Shown here: one piece after another, positions 43,209 through 54,740 of the stretch
Numbering within the stretch: position 1 is the first letter of the stretch
Layout of the letters: each line of letters opens with the position of its first letter
NCBI GenBank assembly: GCA_023525975.1
Contig: CM042030.1
Span: forward strand, 29,816,350-29,880,349
Direction of reading: 5' to 3'
DNA length: 64,000 nucleotides
Origin: Smallanthus sonchifolius
Lineage: Eukaryota > Streptophyta > Magnoliopsida > Asterales > Asteraceae
Made by a program: the position numbers and the translations under genes
Notes under the pieces: model-generated
Told to the model about the DNA's origin: nothing
Seen by the model: the letters and a program-made list of their open reading frames with translations, nothing else
Database searches by the model: none

Positions 43209-43887
43209 TCTACAGATTTGCACAACACAAGAAGAGATGTAAGAACTTATGAAAGTTGATTGAATTTAAAAGATAAGATAACAAATAAAATAGTAAATCA
43301 TAGTTTGGATTGTACTCAAATAGTGATATAATCACTTGAATACTATGACACATTATGGTTAATTAAACCCGTATAATTTTCAAGGAGACATGCTTTAGCC
43401 TATAAGTAAACACTCATTCCGGGAATTCCCAGGAAAGCATACGGGTCCCTCGGTTGATTGGGATTTATACGAAATGCTTTCCTAGATAGAAAAACCAGAA
43501 TATAGGTGTCACCCATCCAGATTGCACGTGTCCTCAAATAATTAACAAAGTTTAAAAGTCTTAACGAGGTAATAAAGAAATTTTATAGATTTAGATCCAT
43601 GGAGTTTCCACATGCTAAGGAAGATGATGATAGAGAAGTAGGTAAGAATATTATGAGGTTTTAGGGTATAGGTAGAGATATTGTTTGTTTAATTATTATT
43701 TAAGTATATCTTAATAAGTCATGAATTTTTAACAAGTCATCAAAAATGAAATAATAACTAACAATAGTAAGCATGTAACACATAGCAAGTAGCACATATC
43801 ATATAATCATGAAGCATGGCATAAGTGGGTGTCCTAAATTTATAGTCTAGGTCAAGGGTGTCTAATAACCTAGTTCCATATAACCAA
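43209..43887 (-). other. leader of element F with conserved stem-loop
   Basis: No gene. Arms at 43431-43440 and 43474-43483 repeat the 10 bp AGGAAAGCAT/ATGCTTTCCT stem of element D, with the same loop core (cccaatcaaccgaggg) and the flanking palindrome GGGAATTCCC at 43421-43430. Confidence 0.75.
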
Positions 43888-43900
43888 GGCTCTGATACCA
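43888..43900 (-). other. primer-binding site of element F
   Basis: Minus-strand TGGTATCAGAGCC, 3 bp after the LTR end. Confidence 0.9.
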
Positions 43901-45321
43901 ATCTGTCACACCCCAACCGACGGCGGAAACGTCGGGGCGGGACATGTAGATTGTTCATGAGCACAAGGTTGACTAGATTTCAATATTTTAATCATCAAAT
44001 TTAACTTCAAATAATTCAACACAACCAAATTTAAACAAGTACATAAACAAAATACATAATAGTCTTTATTTAAATTTAACTAAGTCCAAAGCCTATGTGT
44101 AGCATGCCTTGATCAAACTCACTCATTAGCACTTGAAACATGAATAAAATAAAGTCAACTAAAAAGTTGGTGAGTATACACAGATTTACACATAGATAGT
44201 GTATAGATATGAATAAAAAAATCCTTACATATCATGATAAAATAAGGCATTTATGGGGAGCAACTATTGTGTAACTAAAGTACAATCAAACCTTTGTAAA
44301 TAGCATGCAAATTGTGTTGTCGGTAACAATCTCCCCAATCTGGGTGGGTTTGTCAGACTCAATAGATCTATCATTGTTAACCGTCGGCTTGAATAGTTAA
44401 TGATTGCACATAAATTGCACACAAAAGTTAACACACCTAGCACTCAAACATAAAGCTCAAATTTGCACACATGAATGTAAAGAGGATTTGTGTTTGTATA
44501 GTTTGTGTAAACGTAACAATTGTATGTATAGTGTTCATGTTTCACCTCAAAAGTGTAAAAGTGTGAAAAGGGGCTATGTAATACTCACTTGATTCGAAGG
44601 TGTAGCTAGCACGTGTGACTAGGTAGTAAAATGATCCTTGCAACTCACCACATTAACCTAGTGTGTAATGTATATTGAATTAATAGTGGGTACAATAGTC
44701 TATGTCTAAGTCTAGGATTGAATTGGATGTGTGTATCAAGAGTTGGAGTTGTAGGTGTTAGTGGTTTGTACTTAAAAACGGGTGTTGTATAAAATGAAGG
44801 ATTGAAATAAATAGTTTTTAGAATAATTGAATTTGACTTTAAATAACTAAATAACTTAAATAGTTGTTATTTATTTATTTAGTTACAAAAATAATGTGAA
44901 TTATATTAGATAAAAATTAAATAAATAATTTTACTTTATTTTTTTATTTATTTATAAAGATATGTAAATAGTGCTGATATATAAAATTAATAGTAATTAT
45001 ATATTTTTAGTGTAGATTAAAATAAATAAATTTATTTACTTATTTATCATTTTGAAAATAATTATTTGATTGTTTTAAATAAATTTGACATTTTATAAAC
45101 TTTATAAAAACAACGCTCTTATTTGAAAATTAATTTAAATATTTAAAATTTTGTTTTAAAACTTTAATATACTATTCTAATCATAAATTCATAACAAAAT
45201 GAATTTATATTGAAAATTAATAAATCTGGTTTTATTATGTTAAAAATATTGTAGGGTTTATAAAAATATTTTTTTTTTATAATTTTTGGAGTGTTAGAAA
45301 AACTGCAAAAAAATATAAACA

Positions 45322-45395
45322 GGCCACCTGTTTCGAACCCGGGTGGTTCCTGTGAGGGCTACGGTTTTGCCACCAGACCAGGGAGGTTTCCTTGT
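45322..45395 (-). repeat. tRNA-derived SINE-like segment 1 in LTR F
   Basis: Minus strand shows an A-box-like CCTGGTCTGGTGG and a B-box GGGTTCGAAAC about 30 bp later, the internal RNA polymerase III promoter layout. A related piece is duplicated in the 3' LTR at about 37640-37740. Confidence 0.5.
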
Positions 45396-45489
45396 TATGT
45401 GGCTGGTTCAATCCGGTTTAATGTATTTGAGACGTGGTCCAGGTCAGGCTAAAGGAACATGCGTAAAAAGGAGCCCACCGGTTTAGGGC

Positions 45490-45570
45490 TTGGGAGGGGG
45501 TTTCGAACCCTGGCCACCTGGTCTGATGGTGCAGTGACTAAACCATTCAGACCAGGTGGTCTCGCTGGTT
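45490..45570 (-). repeat. tRNA-derived SINE-like segment 2 in LTR F
   Basis: Minus strand: TGGTTTAGTCACTG (A-box-like) and AGGGTTCGAAACCCCC (B-box). The head CCACCTGGTCTGA pairs perfectly with TCAGACCAGGTGG downstream. No intact tRNA cloverleaf was found. Confidence 0.5.
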
Positions 45571-46496
45571 ATCCATGTAATCTAAAAATATTTATACACA
45601 CATTAGATTAAGAACAGTTTCAGATTTTTTTATTTAAACCAGCCATGAACCCTAATCCCAAATCGAATTCGATTCCCTCTGCGATCAAGAATTGGCAGAG
45701 GGCTTTCAATAAGCAATGTTTTACGAGTCTAGTGACCTAACTCGTACCTGAAATGATGAAGAATCGAGTGTGCACGGCAGAGCTTCAGAACCCGATGATC
45801 TTCGAGCTTGATAGTACTCCAGGGGTGTAATGCCGATTAGTTTGGGGTCGAGAGAGTTTCTAGATGGGTTTGCGAAGGTTTATGAACGATAGGATTTGAT
45901 TAATTTCCTCCTAAATGTCCGATTCGACTATGATCCGGCGGTAACGGTTGTCGGCGTGATTCACGGGTGCCTACCTTCGATTTTGAATGATATGGTCACA
46001 TTTTGGGTCTGAATACAGCCGAGGTAAATCAAAGCATGATTTGTGGGCTCTTAAACACGTTAATTGCATGAATTAGTGCTTGATTGATACGGGTTTGACT
46101 CTGTGGAGTCAAACACGTTTGAATTTGAAACTGACCGCGCAAAGTGATCGAATTGAAGTTCCAATTGGGCCTAGGGATGGTGTATGATCAAATATTCGTG
46201 TATGGGGAGTCCAAATACATAATTTTGATCCGAGGCAGCCCTGGATTGTGGTGTTCTTGGGTTGCTTTGACTTCCAACGTCAAAACTGATGAGGATGGGG
46301 TCAATAACCTGAATAAGGTCAATTGGAAGGGTTAAATGTTAATATTGCATTGTGTATATAAAAATCAAAATTTAAGGATTTCATTGAAACTTTGTGATTT
46401 AACGTTTGCAAATAATAAAAGAGTAATGCACTAAAATTGGAATTGAAATGTTGTTTATTGCACGAAAGCCAATACAGGGAAAATCAGAATGTTACA

Positions 46497-47972
46497 ATTG
46501 GTATGAACTTTGGTTAAAATAATTCTCTTTTTCTCAGCTTGATCTCTTATGAAGTGATACCTGATGTCAATGTGCTTTGTTTTAGAGTGCTGCACCGTAT
46601 TGTTTGTGATTGATATAGCACTCATGTTGTCAATGTGAATTGGAGTTGCCATGAAAGTCATCACAATCCAGCATTTGATTTTGTATCCAGATGACTTGTG
46701 CACAACAACTTTAAGCTGCAATGTATTCTGCTTCTGCTGTAGAAGTTGAAACACATGTTTGCTTCTTCCACTGCCATGAGATCAGTCTCCCTCCCAGAAA
46801 CTGACATCCCCCTGATGTGGACTTTTTGTCCAAGTTGCATCCTCCATAATCACTGTCGGTGTATGCATACAGATTGAACTTATCATTTTTAGAGTACCAT
46901 AGCCCAAGTCTTGGGGCTCCCTTTACGTATCTAAAAATTCTATTGACAGCTTGAAGATGTGAAATCTTTGGAGCTACTTGGAATCTTGCACAGAGACATA
47001 CTGCAAACATGATATCTGGCCTTGAGGCAGTGAGATACATGAGAGACCCTATCATTGCACGGTACTGAGTGTTTTGACCATCTTTGTCTGGAGTCAGCAG
47101 ATGGTGCACTTGCAGCAGAGCAGTCAGCCATCTTGAATCTTTCTAGAATGCTCTTGACATATTTGGATTGGCTGATGAAGATTCCATTTGGAACTTGTTT
47201 GACTTGAAGACCCAGAAAGAAATTTAGTTCACCCATTGAACTCATTTCAAACTTTGAGTGCATCAGGATCTCAAAGTCTTTACACAGCTTCTTCCTTGTT
47301 GATCCAAAGTTGATATCATCTATGTAGATTTATACCAGTAAGATTTCTCCCCCTTCATCTTTGATAAACAAGGTCTGGCCAATGGCACCTCTTCTGAAGT
47401 TGTTGCTTAGTAGATATCCAGACAAAGTTTCATACGAGGCTCTTGGGGATTGATATAAGCCATATAGAGCTTTGTCTAGTTTGAACACTTGGTTAGGATG
47501 TGCAGGATCTACAAAGCCTAGAGGCTGTTTGACATATACTTCTTCACCAATCTTCCCATACAGAAAGGCACTCTTGACATCCATTTGATAGACCATGAAA
47601 TTCTTGGATGCAGCAAATGCAAGGAAGATTCTGATTGCCTCCAGCCTGGCAACAGAAGCAAAGACTTCATCATAGTCAATTCCCTCTTCCTAAGTGTAGC
47701 CTTGAGCTACAAGTCTATCTTTGTTCTTGACTACAATGCTTCTCTCATCTTGCTTGTTCCTGAATACCCATCTTGTGCCAATGGCAGATTGAGCAGGTGG
47801 AAGATCAACAAGTTTCCAGACATCCGGTCTCTTGAATTGCAGCAACTCTTCCTGCATTGCCTCAATCCAACTGCTGTGTTTCAGAGCTTCATCTATCTTC
47901 TTGGGTTCCACCTGAGATAGAAAACATGAAAACAAACATATATTAGCCTCATGAGATTTGCTTCTTGTTAGA
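46497..47972 (-). pseudogene. reverse transcriptase-RNase H of copia element H
   Basis: Minus-strand blocks: FLSQVEPKKIDEALKHSSWIEAM; IGTRWVFRNKQDERSIVVKNKDRLVAQGY; YQMDVKSAFLYGKIGEEVYVKQP; LDKALYGLYQSPRASYETL; active-site YIDDINFGS near 47320, one codon after an in-frame TAA; MSSMGELNFFLGLQVKQ; RNase H YRAMIGSLMYLTASRPDIMFAVC, LYAYTDSDYGG, KKSTSGGCQFLGGRLISW, STAEAEYIAA. SIRE/Maximus-like. Several frameshifts (near 47690, 47300, 47110, 46710). Cut by F within the RHFIRDQ region. Confidence 0.9.
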
Positions 47973-50862
47973 TGTTACACCCCCAAATTCCACTATCGGG
48001 GTTTTACCGTTTGGAAGGTGACACACCAGGATCTCGGTCATTAGTTACATCAAACGACACTATATGGGACTTGAAATGTCATAACATAAAAGTTCAGAGT
48101 TAATGCGGAAGCGTAAACGTTACAATGAAGTCAAACGTAATTACACGCAACAAGCGTCAATTAATGTAATTAAATAAACTGTTTAAAAAATTTGAAATGA
48201 ATGATATGTCAGTAGGACTCCATGCATGTCCTAAGTGCGTAACCTGTGCCAAAGCGACCTGAGAAACATGTAAGAAAAAGTGTCAGCACGAGGTTGGTGA
48301 GTTCACAGGTTTCAAGTTTGCAATATGAGAGTGTTTGCTAGATTATGTACATTCAATATGCATATCTATAGGTAGCTAGCCTATGTTCATGTCTTACTAA
48401 AGCGCTCGCAACCGAAGCTGACTGTGTTTGTATGCCTCCTGCCAGGTCTATCAACTCTGGCAAATGTGAGTAGGCTAACATTTCACCCGTTCGATATCCA
48501 ATCGAGTTAGCGCGACTAACGCGGGTGGGGCTTGTCAAACCCAGTAGTACTACTAAACATTACGTCGGTAAGATCCATATTAACGGTCCGATATAAGATG
48601 AGGACTTTCTGTGATAGTATGTTACGCTTAGCCTCAACAGTGATATCATATAAAGTACCATAATCAAATAGTTGCGTCATGTTTTCTCCCCCAACGGGAA
48701 AAACATGTAAAATTATATTTGCTTGCGTACCTGTTTCTCCCCCATGGGGAAAACAAGTAAAAGTATGATAGTTGGTATTCATGTTTGTTTCTTTCTCAAC
48801 AGGAAAACAAGTAAAATACGTTTGTGTGTAAGCATGTTTCTCCCCTAATAGTAAAACAAGTAAAAAGGGGCCGTGAAACTCACCTGAGTTGAGTGGTAGA
48901 TGGATTACACGGGAAGTGTGTTAGAATCACGAGTGTAAGTCTCAGACGACTTACGAATGTCCTAGAATTATAAACACATCAGATTAGAGATAAGCATGGG
49001 AATATGTGACGACAACGCGGAAGATCGAACGTCCCAAGGAAACGCTCTAAATATCAAGAGTGGGTGAACGTATCCACGGAATGAGTATTCTTAATTATAT
49101 TTTTATGATAAATGACAAATAGTACATAAAATCGATCGTTTTGTCATTAACTAGTAGTCTAGTAAAAATAATATTTATTCTATTATTTTCACGATTTAGC
49201 GAAACAACCTAATTAATTTAGTTGCGTGACAAAATAATATATTTATTATTTTTATTCGAGAATCTAATCACGAGTAATTTAAATAAGAAATTACACTAAT
49301 TCGAAGCACGACACAAATGATTATTAACATAGTGAAAATAACACATATATATACATATATTATTTTACTTGGAGTCAACGGTTTTAAAAGAATAATATGA
49401 TTATATTTATTTAAACATGGTAAAAACATTAAATATGGTTTGTAAACAAAACACAAGCTTACGGGGGTTTCCGGGTTTAAAACGTAATCGAATATTGGTA
49501 TAATAGCATAGGTATTTAAAACTAATTAAATAAAAGCCTTCAAAAAGAAAATAAACAAAACCGTGGAGGGAGACTCGAACCCGGGTCCTCTCCCTGTTAG
49601 CATACTGACTTAACCATCTCGGCCGCTAGGCTATCGCATCATAATCTCAAGCCGCGATGGTTTTATCAATCTACAAACAGTGTTCCCCCCTTTCCATCGA
49701 GCCGAACCCAAACCCAACTCCAAATTCTTTGATTTCGATCGCGATTTAGACAAATTATCAAAGGGTTTCTGTTGAACGAGGATACACGAACCTGATGTGA
49801 AAGTAAATTGCAAAAGTAATTACATTTGGGTTGGTAATTTGAAACTTTAAAACCGAAACTCTAATCAAGAATTACGAACTCAATTGACCAAATTCGATAA
49901 TATAGCGTGATGAAATCATGGGGCTATTACCAAACAACAATTCCGAATCGAACCCCGTGATTTAATTTGATTAAGATGATGATTGTGGTAAAAACCCCCA
50001 AAATCGATTATGGATGAACCCTAGATTACGGATTTAGTTCAATTCGATATTAATTTACGGAATTGTTATAGGGTTTTCATTAAACAGGTGTTTGCGAAAC
50101 TATTAGCATAAATTAATTTGATTGAAAAAGATTTTGGGTCGAGGTTCGATTAAACCACATTCGCATGAACCCTATAATCGGGTTCTTGTCCAAATCGATA
50201 CTGTAAACCCTAATAAGGATAGGTCTTATACTCTAGACATCAAAACGAAAGTGATCGTGCAAGGAATTACCAGTATGCGACTTGAATTGATGGAGATCGA
50301 GTGCCACCGTTCTGACCACGACCGAATTCAAACTCCGGTGACCGCGACTGCCTTTCTGGTTAAAATGGCATGTGAATTGGCTTTTAGAAGGGCTCGGTTT
50401 AGGAGTGCAGACTGTTAGTTTTGATTGTAGTAATCGAATTGAAGCGAATTCGAGAATAGAAATGGTGAAGTCGACGGTTATGCTATGAATCACCATAATT
50501 GTGCTTAATTCGGTGAATTAACTGAGATTGAATGTTCCATGACGATTGTGATTATCATTGAAATCAATTTCGGTTACGAATTTCAATCGACAAGATCAAG
50601 ATAATTGGATTTGAGTCACTATGGTTACGGGTTTGACTTTTCAAAGGTCAACAAATTCATTTTTCTTTGATTGCTGACTTTGGAAGTCAATAAATCGAGT
50701 TTTACAATTTCGCAGGACCAGCCCCTAAGGTTTGAGATTAAACATTACCAGAATTAGTCCCTGGAGTTTGAATTTAACTGGATTAGCTAACGGGGTTAGG
50801 TTTTTAACAGGAAGTTAACGGGATTTGTTAACCGAGTTAACCTGAAAGGTCAGGTTGTCACA
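47973..50862 (-). mobile_element. 3' LTR of element J
   Basis: This 2890 bp LTR starts TGTGACAACCTG at 50862 and ends GGGTGTAACA at 47973. It has a donor-like CAGGTGAGTTTCACGGCCCC near 48883 and acceptor-like CATGTTTCTCAG near 48260. It also has three gtttctccccnannggnaaaacaagtaaaa-type repeats (about 48680-48860) and a tRNA-like segment (49561-49640). About 1.8 kb of it is missing from the 5' LTR. No gene. Confidence 0.85.
49561..49640 (-). repeat. tRNA-derived (SINE-like) segment in LTR J
   Basis: The minus strand reads like a tRNA body: TAGCGGCCGAGATGGTTAAG (A-box region, serine/leucine tRNA-like) and GGACCCGGGTTCGAGTCTCC (T arm, B-box). The ends do not form an acceptor stem, so it is a SINE head or decayed tRNA-derived sequence, not a working tRNA gene. 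Confidence 0.55.
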
Positions 50863-50972
50863 TCATCCCCTAGTTAAAAGAATTTTCTTCCCGAAAATTA
50901 AACAAAATAAAAAAATTTCCGGATGTCACATCATCCCCTAGTTAAAAGAATTTTCGTCCCGAAAATTAAATA
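50863..50972 (-). other. duplicated polypurine tract of element J
   Basis: The stretch tgtgac preceded by ctaggggatga and ttcgggaAGAAAATTCTTTT occurs twice, about 75 bp apart (around 50858-50910 and 50933-50985). The inner copy borders the LTR; the outer copy is an unused second tract. Confidence 0.75.
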
Positions 50973-50979
50973 GTACCTT

Positions 50980-52140
50980 AAGAATTTGATGCGGAGTGCT
51001 TGATCAGATTTGGATACTTGCGCACTATCTGATTCTCGCGCTCCCACGTGAATTCCGGTCCGCGTTTCGAGTTCCAATGAACTCTGACAATAGGTATTTT
51101 ACTACGTTTTAACGTTTTGACTTCCCTATCCGTAATTTCCATAGGTTCTTCGATGAAACGTAACTATTCATCAATGTGTAGTTGCTCGAGAGGAACCGCG
51201 AGTGATTCGTCTGCTAGACATTTCTTCAAATTTGAGACGTGAAAGACGTTGTGTACACCACTAAGTCCTTCAGGTAGGTCCAGTTGGTACGTTACTGGCC
51301 CGATTCTTTTCAATATCTGAATGGTCCAACATAACGAGGATTCAGTTTGCCTCGTTTCCCGAAACGAATGACACCCTTCCAAGGTGAGACTTTGAGTAAG
51401 ACCATGTCACCTATTTGAAATTCCAAAGGTTTACGACGCTTGTCGGCATAGCTCTTTTGACGATCACGAGCTGCCGCCATACGGTTTCTAATTTGAACGA
51501 TCTTTTCGGAAGTTTCAAATACAAGTTCAGGACCTGTGAGTTGGCTATCTCCAACCTCGGTCCAACAAATGGGAGAACGACATTTCCGTCCATACAGTGC
51601 TTCAGATGGAGCTGCCTTGATGCTAGTGTGATAGCTGTTGTTGTAGGAGAACTCCACCAACGGTAGGTGAGATTCCCAAGTGTTACTGAAATCGATCACA
51701 CAAGCTCGTTGCATGTCCTCCAGAGTTTGGATAGTACGTTCAGTTTGGCCATCAGTTTGAGGATGGTAAGCCGTGCTCATATCTAGACGCGTGCCTAAAG
51801 ATTTACGTAACGATTGCCAGAAACGAGAGGTGAATCGTGCATCACGATCTGAAATGATAGAGAATGGCACCCCGTGCCGAGAGACTATTTCTTTCAGGTA
51901 AGTACGAGTAAGTTTATCCATTTTGTCGGTCTCTTTGATTGCTAAGAAGTGAGCGGACTTTGTTAATCGATCAACGAGTACCCATATGGTATCACATCCG
52001 GTAGGGGTTCGTGGTAATTTGGTGATGAAATCCATGGATATTTGTTCACATTTCCACATAGGAATCTTTTGTTGCTGTAGTAAGCCAGAAGGCTTTTGAT
52101 ATTCAACTTTGACCTTCGCGCAAGTCAGGCACTTGCTCAC
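50980..52140 (-). pseudogene. integrase with chromodomain-like tail of element J
   Basis: KCLTCAKVKVEYQKPSG; MDFITKLPRTPTGCDT (D), SIISDRDARFTSRFW (D), DGQTERTIQTLEDM (E); GDMVLLKVSPWKGVIRFGKRGKLNPRYVGPFR, then a frameshift near 51310, RIGPVTYQLDLPEGLSGVHNVFHVSNLKK. A stop near 51164 is followed by the tail PMEITDREVKTLKRSKIPIV and FTWERENQIVRKYPNL, ending near 50980. Confidence 0.88.
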
Positions 52141-53730
52141 CTAGGTGGCTATATCGGCCTTCATCTTTGGCCACCAATACAGCACCTTCAGGTCATGATA
52201 CATCTTGTCGAAACCTGGATGAATGGAGTAACGAGATTTATGAGCTTCATCCACGACTAGCTCCCTTATATTCCCGAACACTGGAATCCATATGTGTTCA
52301 GCAAAGTAATGAATACCATCTGATTTGACCTCAAGCTGTGCTTCCATACCGCGCGTACCTTCTAGCGGTAGATTTTCCTCCTTTAAGGCTTCGAGTTGAG
52401 CACCGCGGATTTTGTCAGGTAGTCCGGGGTGAATAGTAAGCTGTAATGCTCGAACTCGTTTGGGCTTGGTTTCCTTTCGACTTAAATCATCAGCTACAAC
52501 ATTAGCCTTACCCGGATGATACCGGGTCGCACAATCGTGATCATTCAAGAGCTTGACCCAACGACGTTGTCTCATGTTCAGCTCTTTCTGCTCGAAGATA
52601 TTCTGAAGACACTTGTGATCGGTGTAGATGGTGCACGTTGTACCGTACAAGTATTGTCTCCATATCTTAAGTGCGAAAACTACAGCTCCCAACTCTAGAT
52701 CATGAGTGGTGTAGTTTTTCTCATGAATCTTTAGTTGACGTGAAGCATATGCGATCACTTTTTCTCTTTGCATTAGTACACAACCTAAACCTTGGATATA
52801 TGCATCACAATACACTACAAAGTCGTCCGTTCCTTCCGGAAGGGCTAGAATAGGTGCACTGCAAAGTTTCTGCTTAAGGAGTTGGAATGCCGATTCCTGG
52901 TGATCGCCCTAGGTATAGGCTTTACCCTTTTGAGTTAAGGCAGTGAGAGGTTGTGCAATCTTGGAGAATCCCTCGATGAATCGATGGTAATAGCCAGCCA
53001 ATCCCAGAAATTGACGCACCTCCGTCGGCGTTGTAGGTGCTGCCCAATTCTTGATTGTTTCTACTTTAGCTGGATTGACATGTATTCCCGTCTTGTTGAC
53101 TACATGTTCTAAGAATTGTACTTCTCGAATCCAGAGTTCGCCCTTGGAAAGTTTGGCATACAATTGCTCTTGTTTTAGAAATTCTAAAATCAAACGCAGG
53201 TGTTCCTCATGTTCATCCCTATTCTTGGAGTACGTGAGGATGTCATCGATGAAGATGATAACGAACTGATCTAGATAAGGTTTACACACACGGTTCATGA
53301 GGTCCATGAATACCGCGGGTGCGTTAGTTAACCCGAAAGGCATAACCATGAATTCATAGTGGTCGTACCCTGTCCTGAAAGCAGTTTTAGAGATATCCTC
53401 ATCTCGGACTCACAATTGATGGTAACCAGATCTAAGATCTATCTTGGAGTAGAAACTTGATCTTTGGAGTTGATCAAAGAGATCATCTATACGAGGCAGA
53501 GGATAACAATTTTTGATTGTCACTTTGTTCAACTCACGATAGTCGATGCACATGCGGAAAGTCCCGTCCTTCTTCTTGACAAACAGAACTGGAGCTCCCC
53601 ATAGCGATGAGCTAGGTCGTATGAAACCTTTATCCAACAATTCTTTCAATTGAGTAGATAGCTCTTGCAATTCACTAGGTGCTAATCTGTGAGGCGGAAA
53701 ACCAGGCAAATCCTCGGAAACACTTCCCAA
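52141..53730 (-). pseudogene. reverse transcriptase-RNase H-integrase zinc finger of element J
   Basis: LAPSELQELSTQLKELLDKGFIRPSSS; RMCIDYRELNKVTIKNCYPLPRIDD; in-frame TGA at 53410 (a CGA codon in relatives); FGLTNAPAVFMDLMNRV; active-site IIFIDDILTYSK; FLEHVVNKTGIHVNP; TAG at 52909 (Trp in relatives); RNase H YCDAYIQGLGCVLMQ, HDLELGAVVFALK, IYTDHKCLQNIF, VVADDLSRKE; HPGFDKMYHDLKVLYWWPKM; TAG at 52141. Confidence 0.88.
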
Positions 53731-54740
53731 AAGTCACGCACGATGGGAATATCATCAATTTTCTTCTCTTCTGATGGCTGCTCAGCAATGAGAGCCAAAA
53801 TAGCAGTATGCCCTTTTCGAATGCATTTCTGTGCTTTCATAAATGATATGATGCCCATGACTGCACCAACCTTTTCGCCCTGAACGGAAAGAGTTTCTCC
53901 ACTCGGGAGAGGAATGCGAACGATTTTTTTATTTTTTTATATTTTTTACGACAAATGATTTTAGCTTGGTTTTTAGATAACCAATCCATGCCGACAATTA
54001 CGTCAAAACTACCAAGTGTGACCGGCATAAGGTCAATATCAAGTTTATGATCAGCCAATTCAAGGTTACAACCCTTAAGAATGTGGGTTGCTTCAGTTAT
54101 CTGTCAGTCGGCTATTTCTATGATGTACTTAGCTTCTAGTAGGGTTGGAGTTTCTTTTGTCAAGTCACTAGGTTTCATAGATATAAATCTCAAGGAACTT
54201 ACCGGTAATCACATTGTTATCGTATCTGGCTTCTCCGGATCCAAGCACAAGGCTCGTCCTTTCGCACCATTCTCTCCATTATTTCCGTGGTTGCCATCAT
54301 TGTTGTAGCCTTGTTTATTGTTGTTACCGTCGTTGCCCTGATTATTGCTGTTGTTGTTACCATTACCATTTCTATCCTTCTTCGACCGAGGACAATCCCT
54401 TTGAATGTGTCCCTCCTTGCCGCACTGAAACATCCTCTGGTAAATCCCTGTGGTCAAAATGGTTGCTTGTTCGGAAGTGCAACCCTACAATATTTCACAG
54501 CGTGGCCCATCTTACCAGATCGCTGGCAACGATTTCTCTCACAAGTACCAAGATGGTGAAAATTACACTTGTTGCACTTAGGGTATCTCTCCGTATAACC
54601 ACTCTGGTTTTGTCCCGAAGAGGTCGACTGGTTGAAACTCTTAGCAGACTTAAACCTACTCTGTCGTTGATGGGGTTGGTTGGATTAAATCCTCGTCTCC
54701 TAATGTCACTGGATCATTTCATGATGAAAGAAATTCGTTT
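53731..54740 (-). pseudogene. gag end and protease of element J
   Basis: Remnants: QNQSGYTERYPKCNKCNFHHLGTCERNRC with SGKMGHAVKYC; a stop; CGKEGHIQRDCPRSKK with a long Asn/Gly-rich stretch (54210-54400); RALCLDPEKPDTITM; and protease end LDIDLMPVTLGSFDVIVGMDWLSKNQAKIIC. A T-run at 53927-53950 (A-run on the coding strand) lies just after this motif. The protease DTG site and the capsid core were not found. Confidence 0.75.

Larger units (their letters stand above)
37453..46496 (-). mobile_element. complete reversed Ty3/gypsy (Tekay-like) element F
   Basis: A 9.04 kb element lies inside the RNase H of copia H, with TSD ATTGG at 37448-37452 and 46497-46501. LTR ends match those of element D (TGTAACATTcTG ... 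GTCGGTTGGGGTGTGACA), and its proteins are close relatives. 5' LTR (minus) 46496-43904 (2593 bp), 3' LTR 38664-37453 (1212 bp): lengths differ because 1.3 kb is missing from the 3' LTR. Confidence 0.93.
43904..46496 (-). mobile_element. 5' LTR of element F
   Basis: This 2593 bp LTR starts TGTAACATTCTG at 46496. It contains two tRNA-like (SINE-like) segments at 45322-45395 and 45490-45570, a very AT-rich stretch at 44800-45300, a donor-like CAAGTGAGTATTACATAGCCCC near 44588, and the terminal stem CCGACG/CGTCGG next to the PBS. No gene is supported. Confidence 0.88.
31701..47972 (-). mobile_element. SIRE-like copia element H, reversed, 5' end missing
   Basis: Minus-strand order: RT (from about 47950), RNase H (to 46497), insertion of element F, end of pol (37452-37358), palindrome array, accessory ORF (36740-32463), polypurine tract, 3' LTR (32415-31701). 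The upstream half (5' LTR, gag, integrase) is absent because element J begins at 47973. H lies in LTR M. Frames are full of stops. Confidence 0.85.

Noticed and set aside
49561..49640. Functional tRNA gene on the minus strand
   Set aside because: A- and B-box regions are convincing, but acceptor-stem ends do not pair and it is embedded in an LTR.
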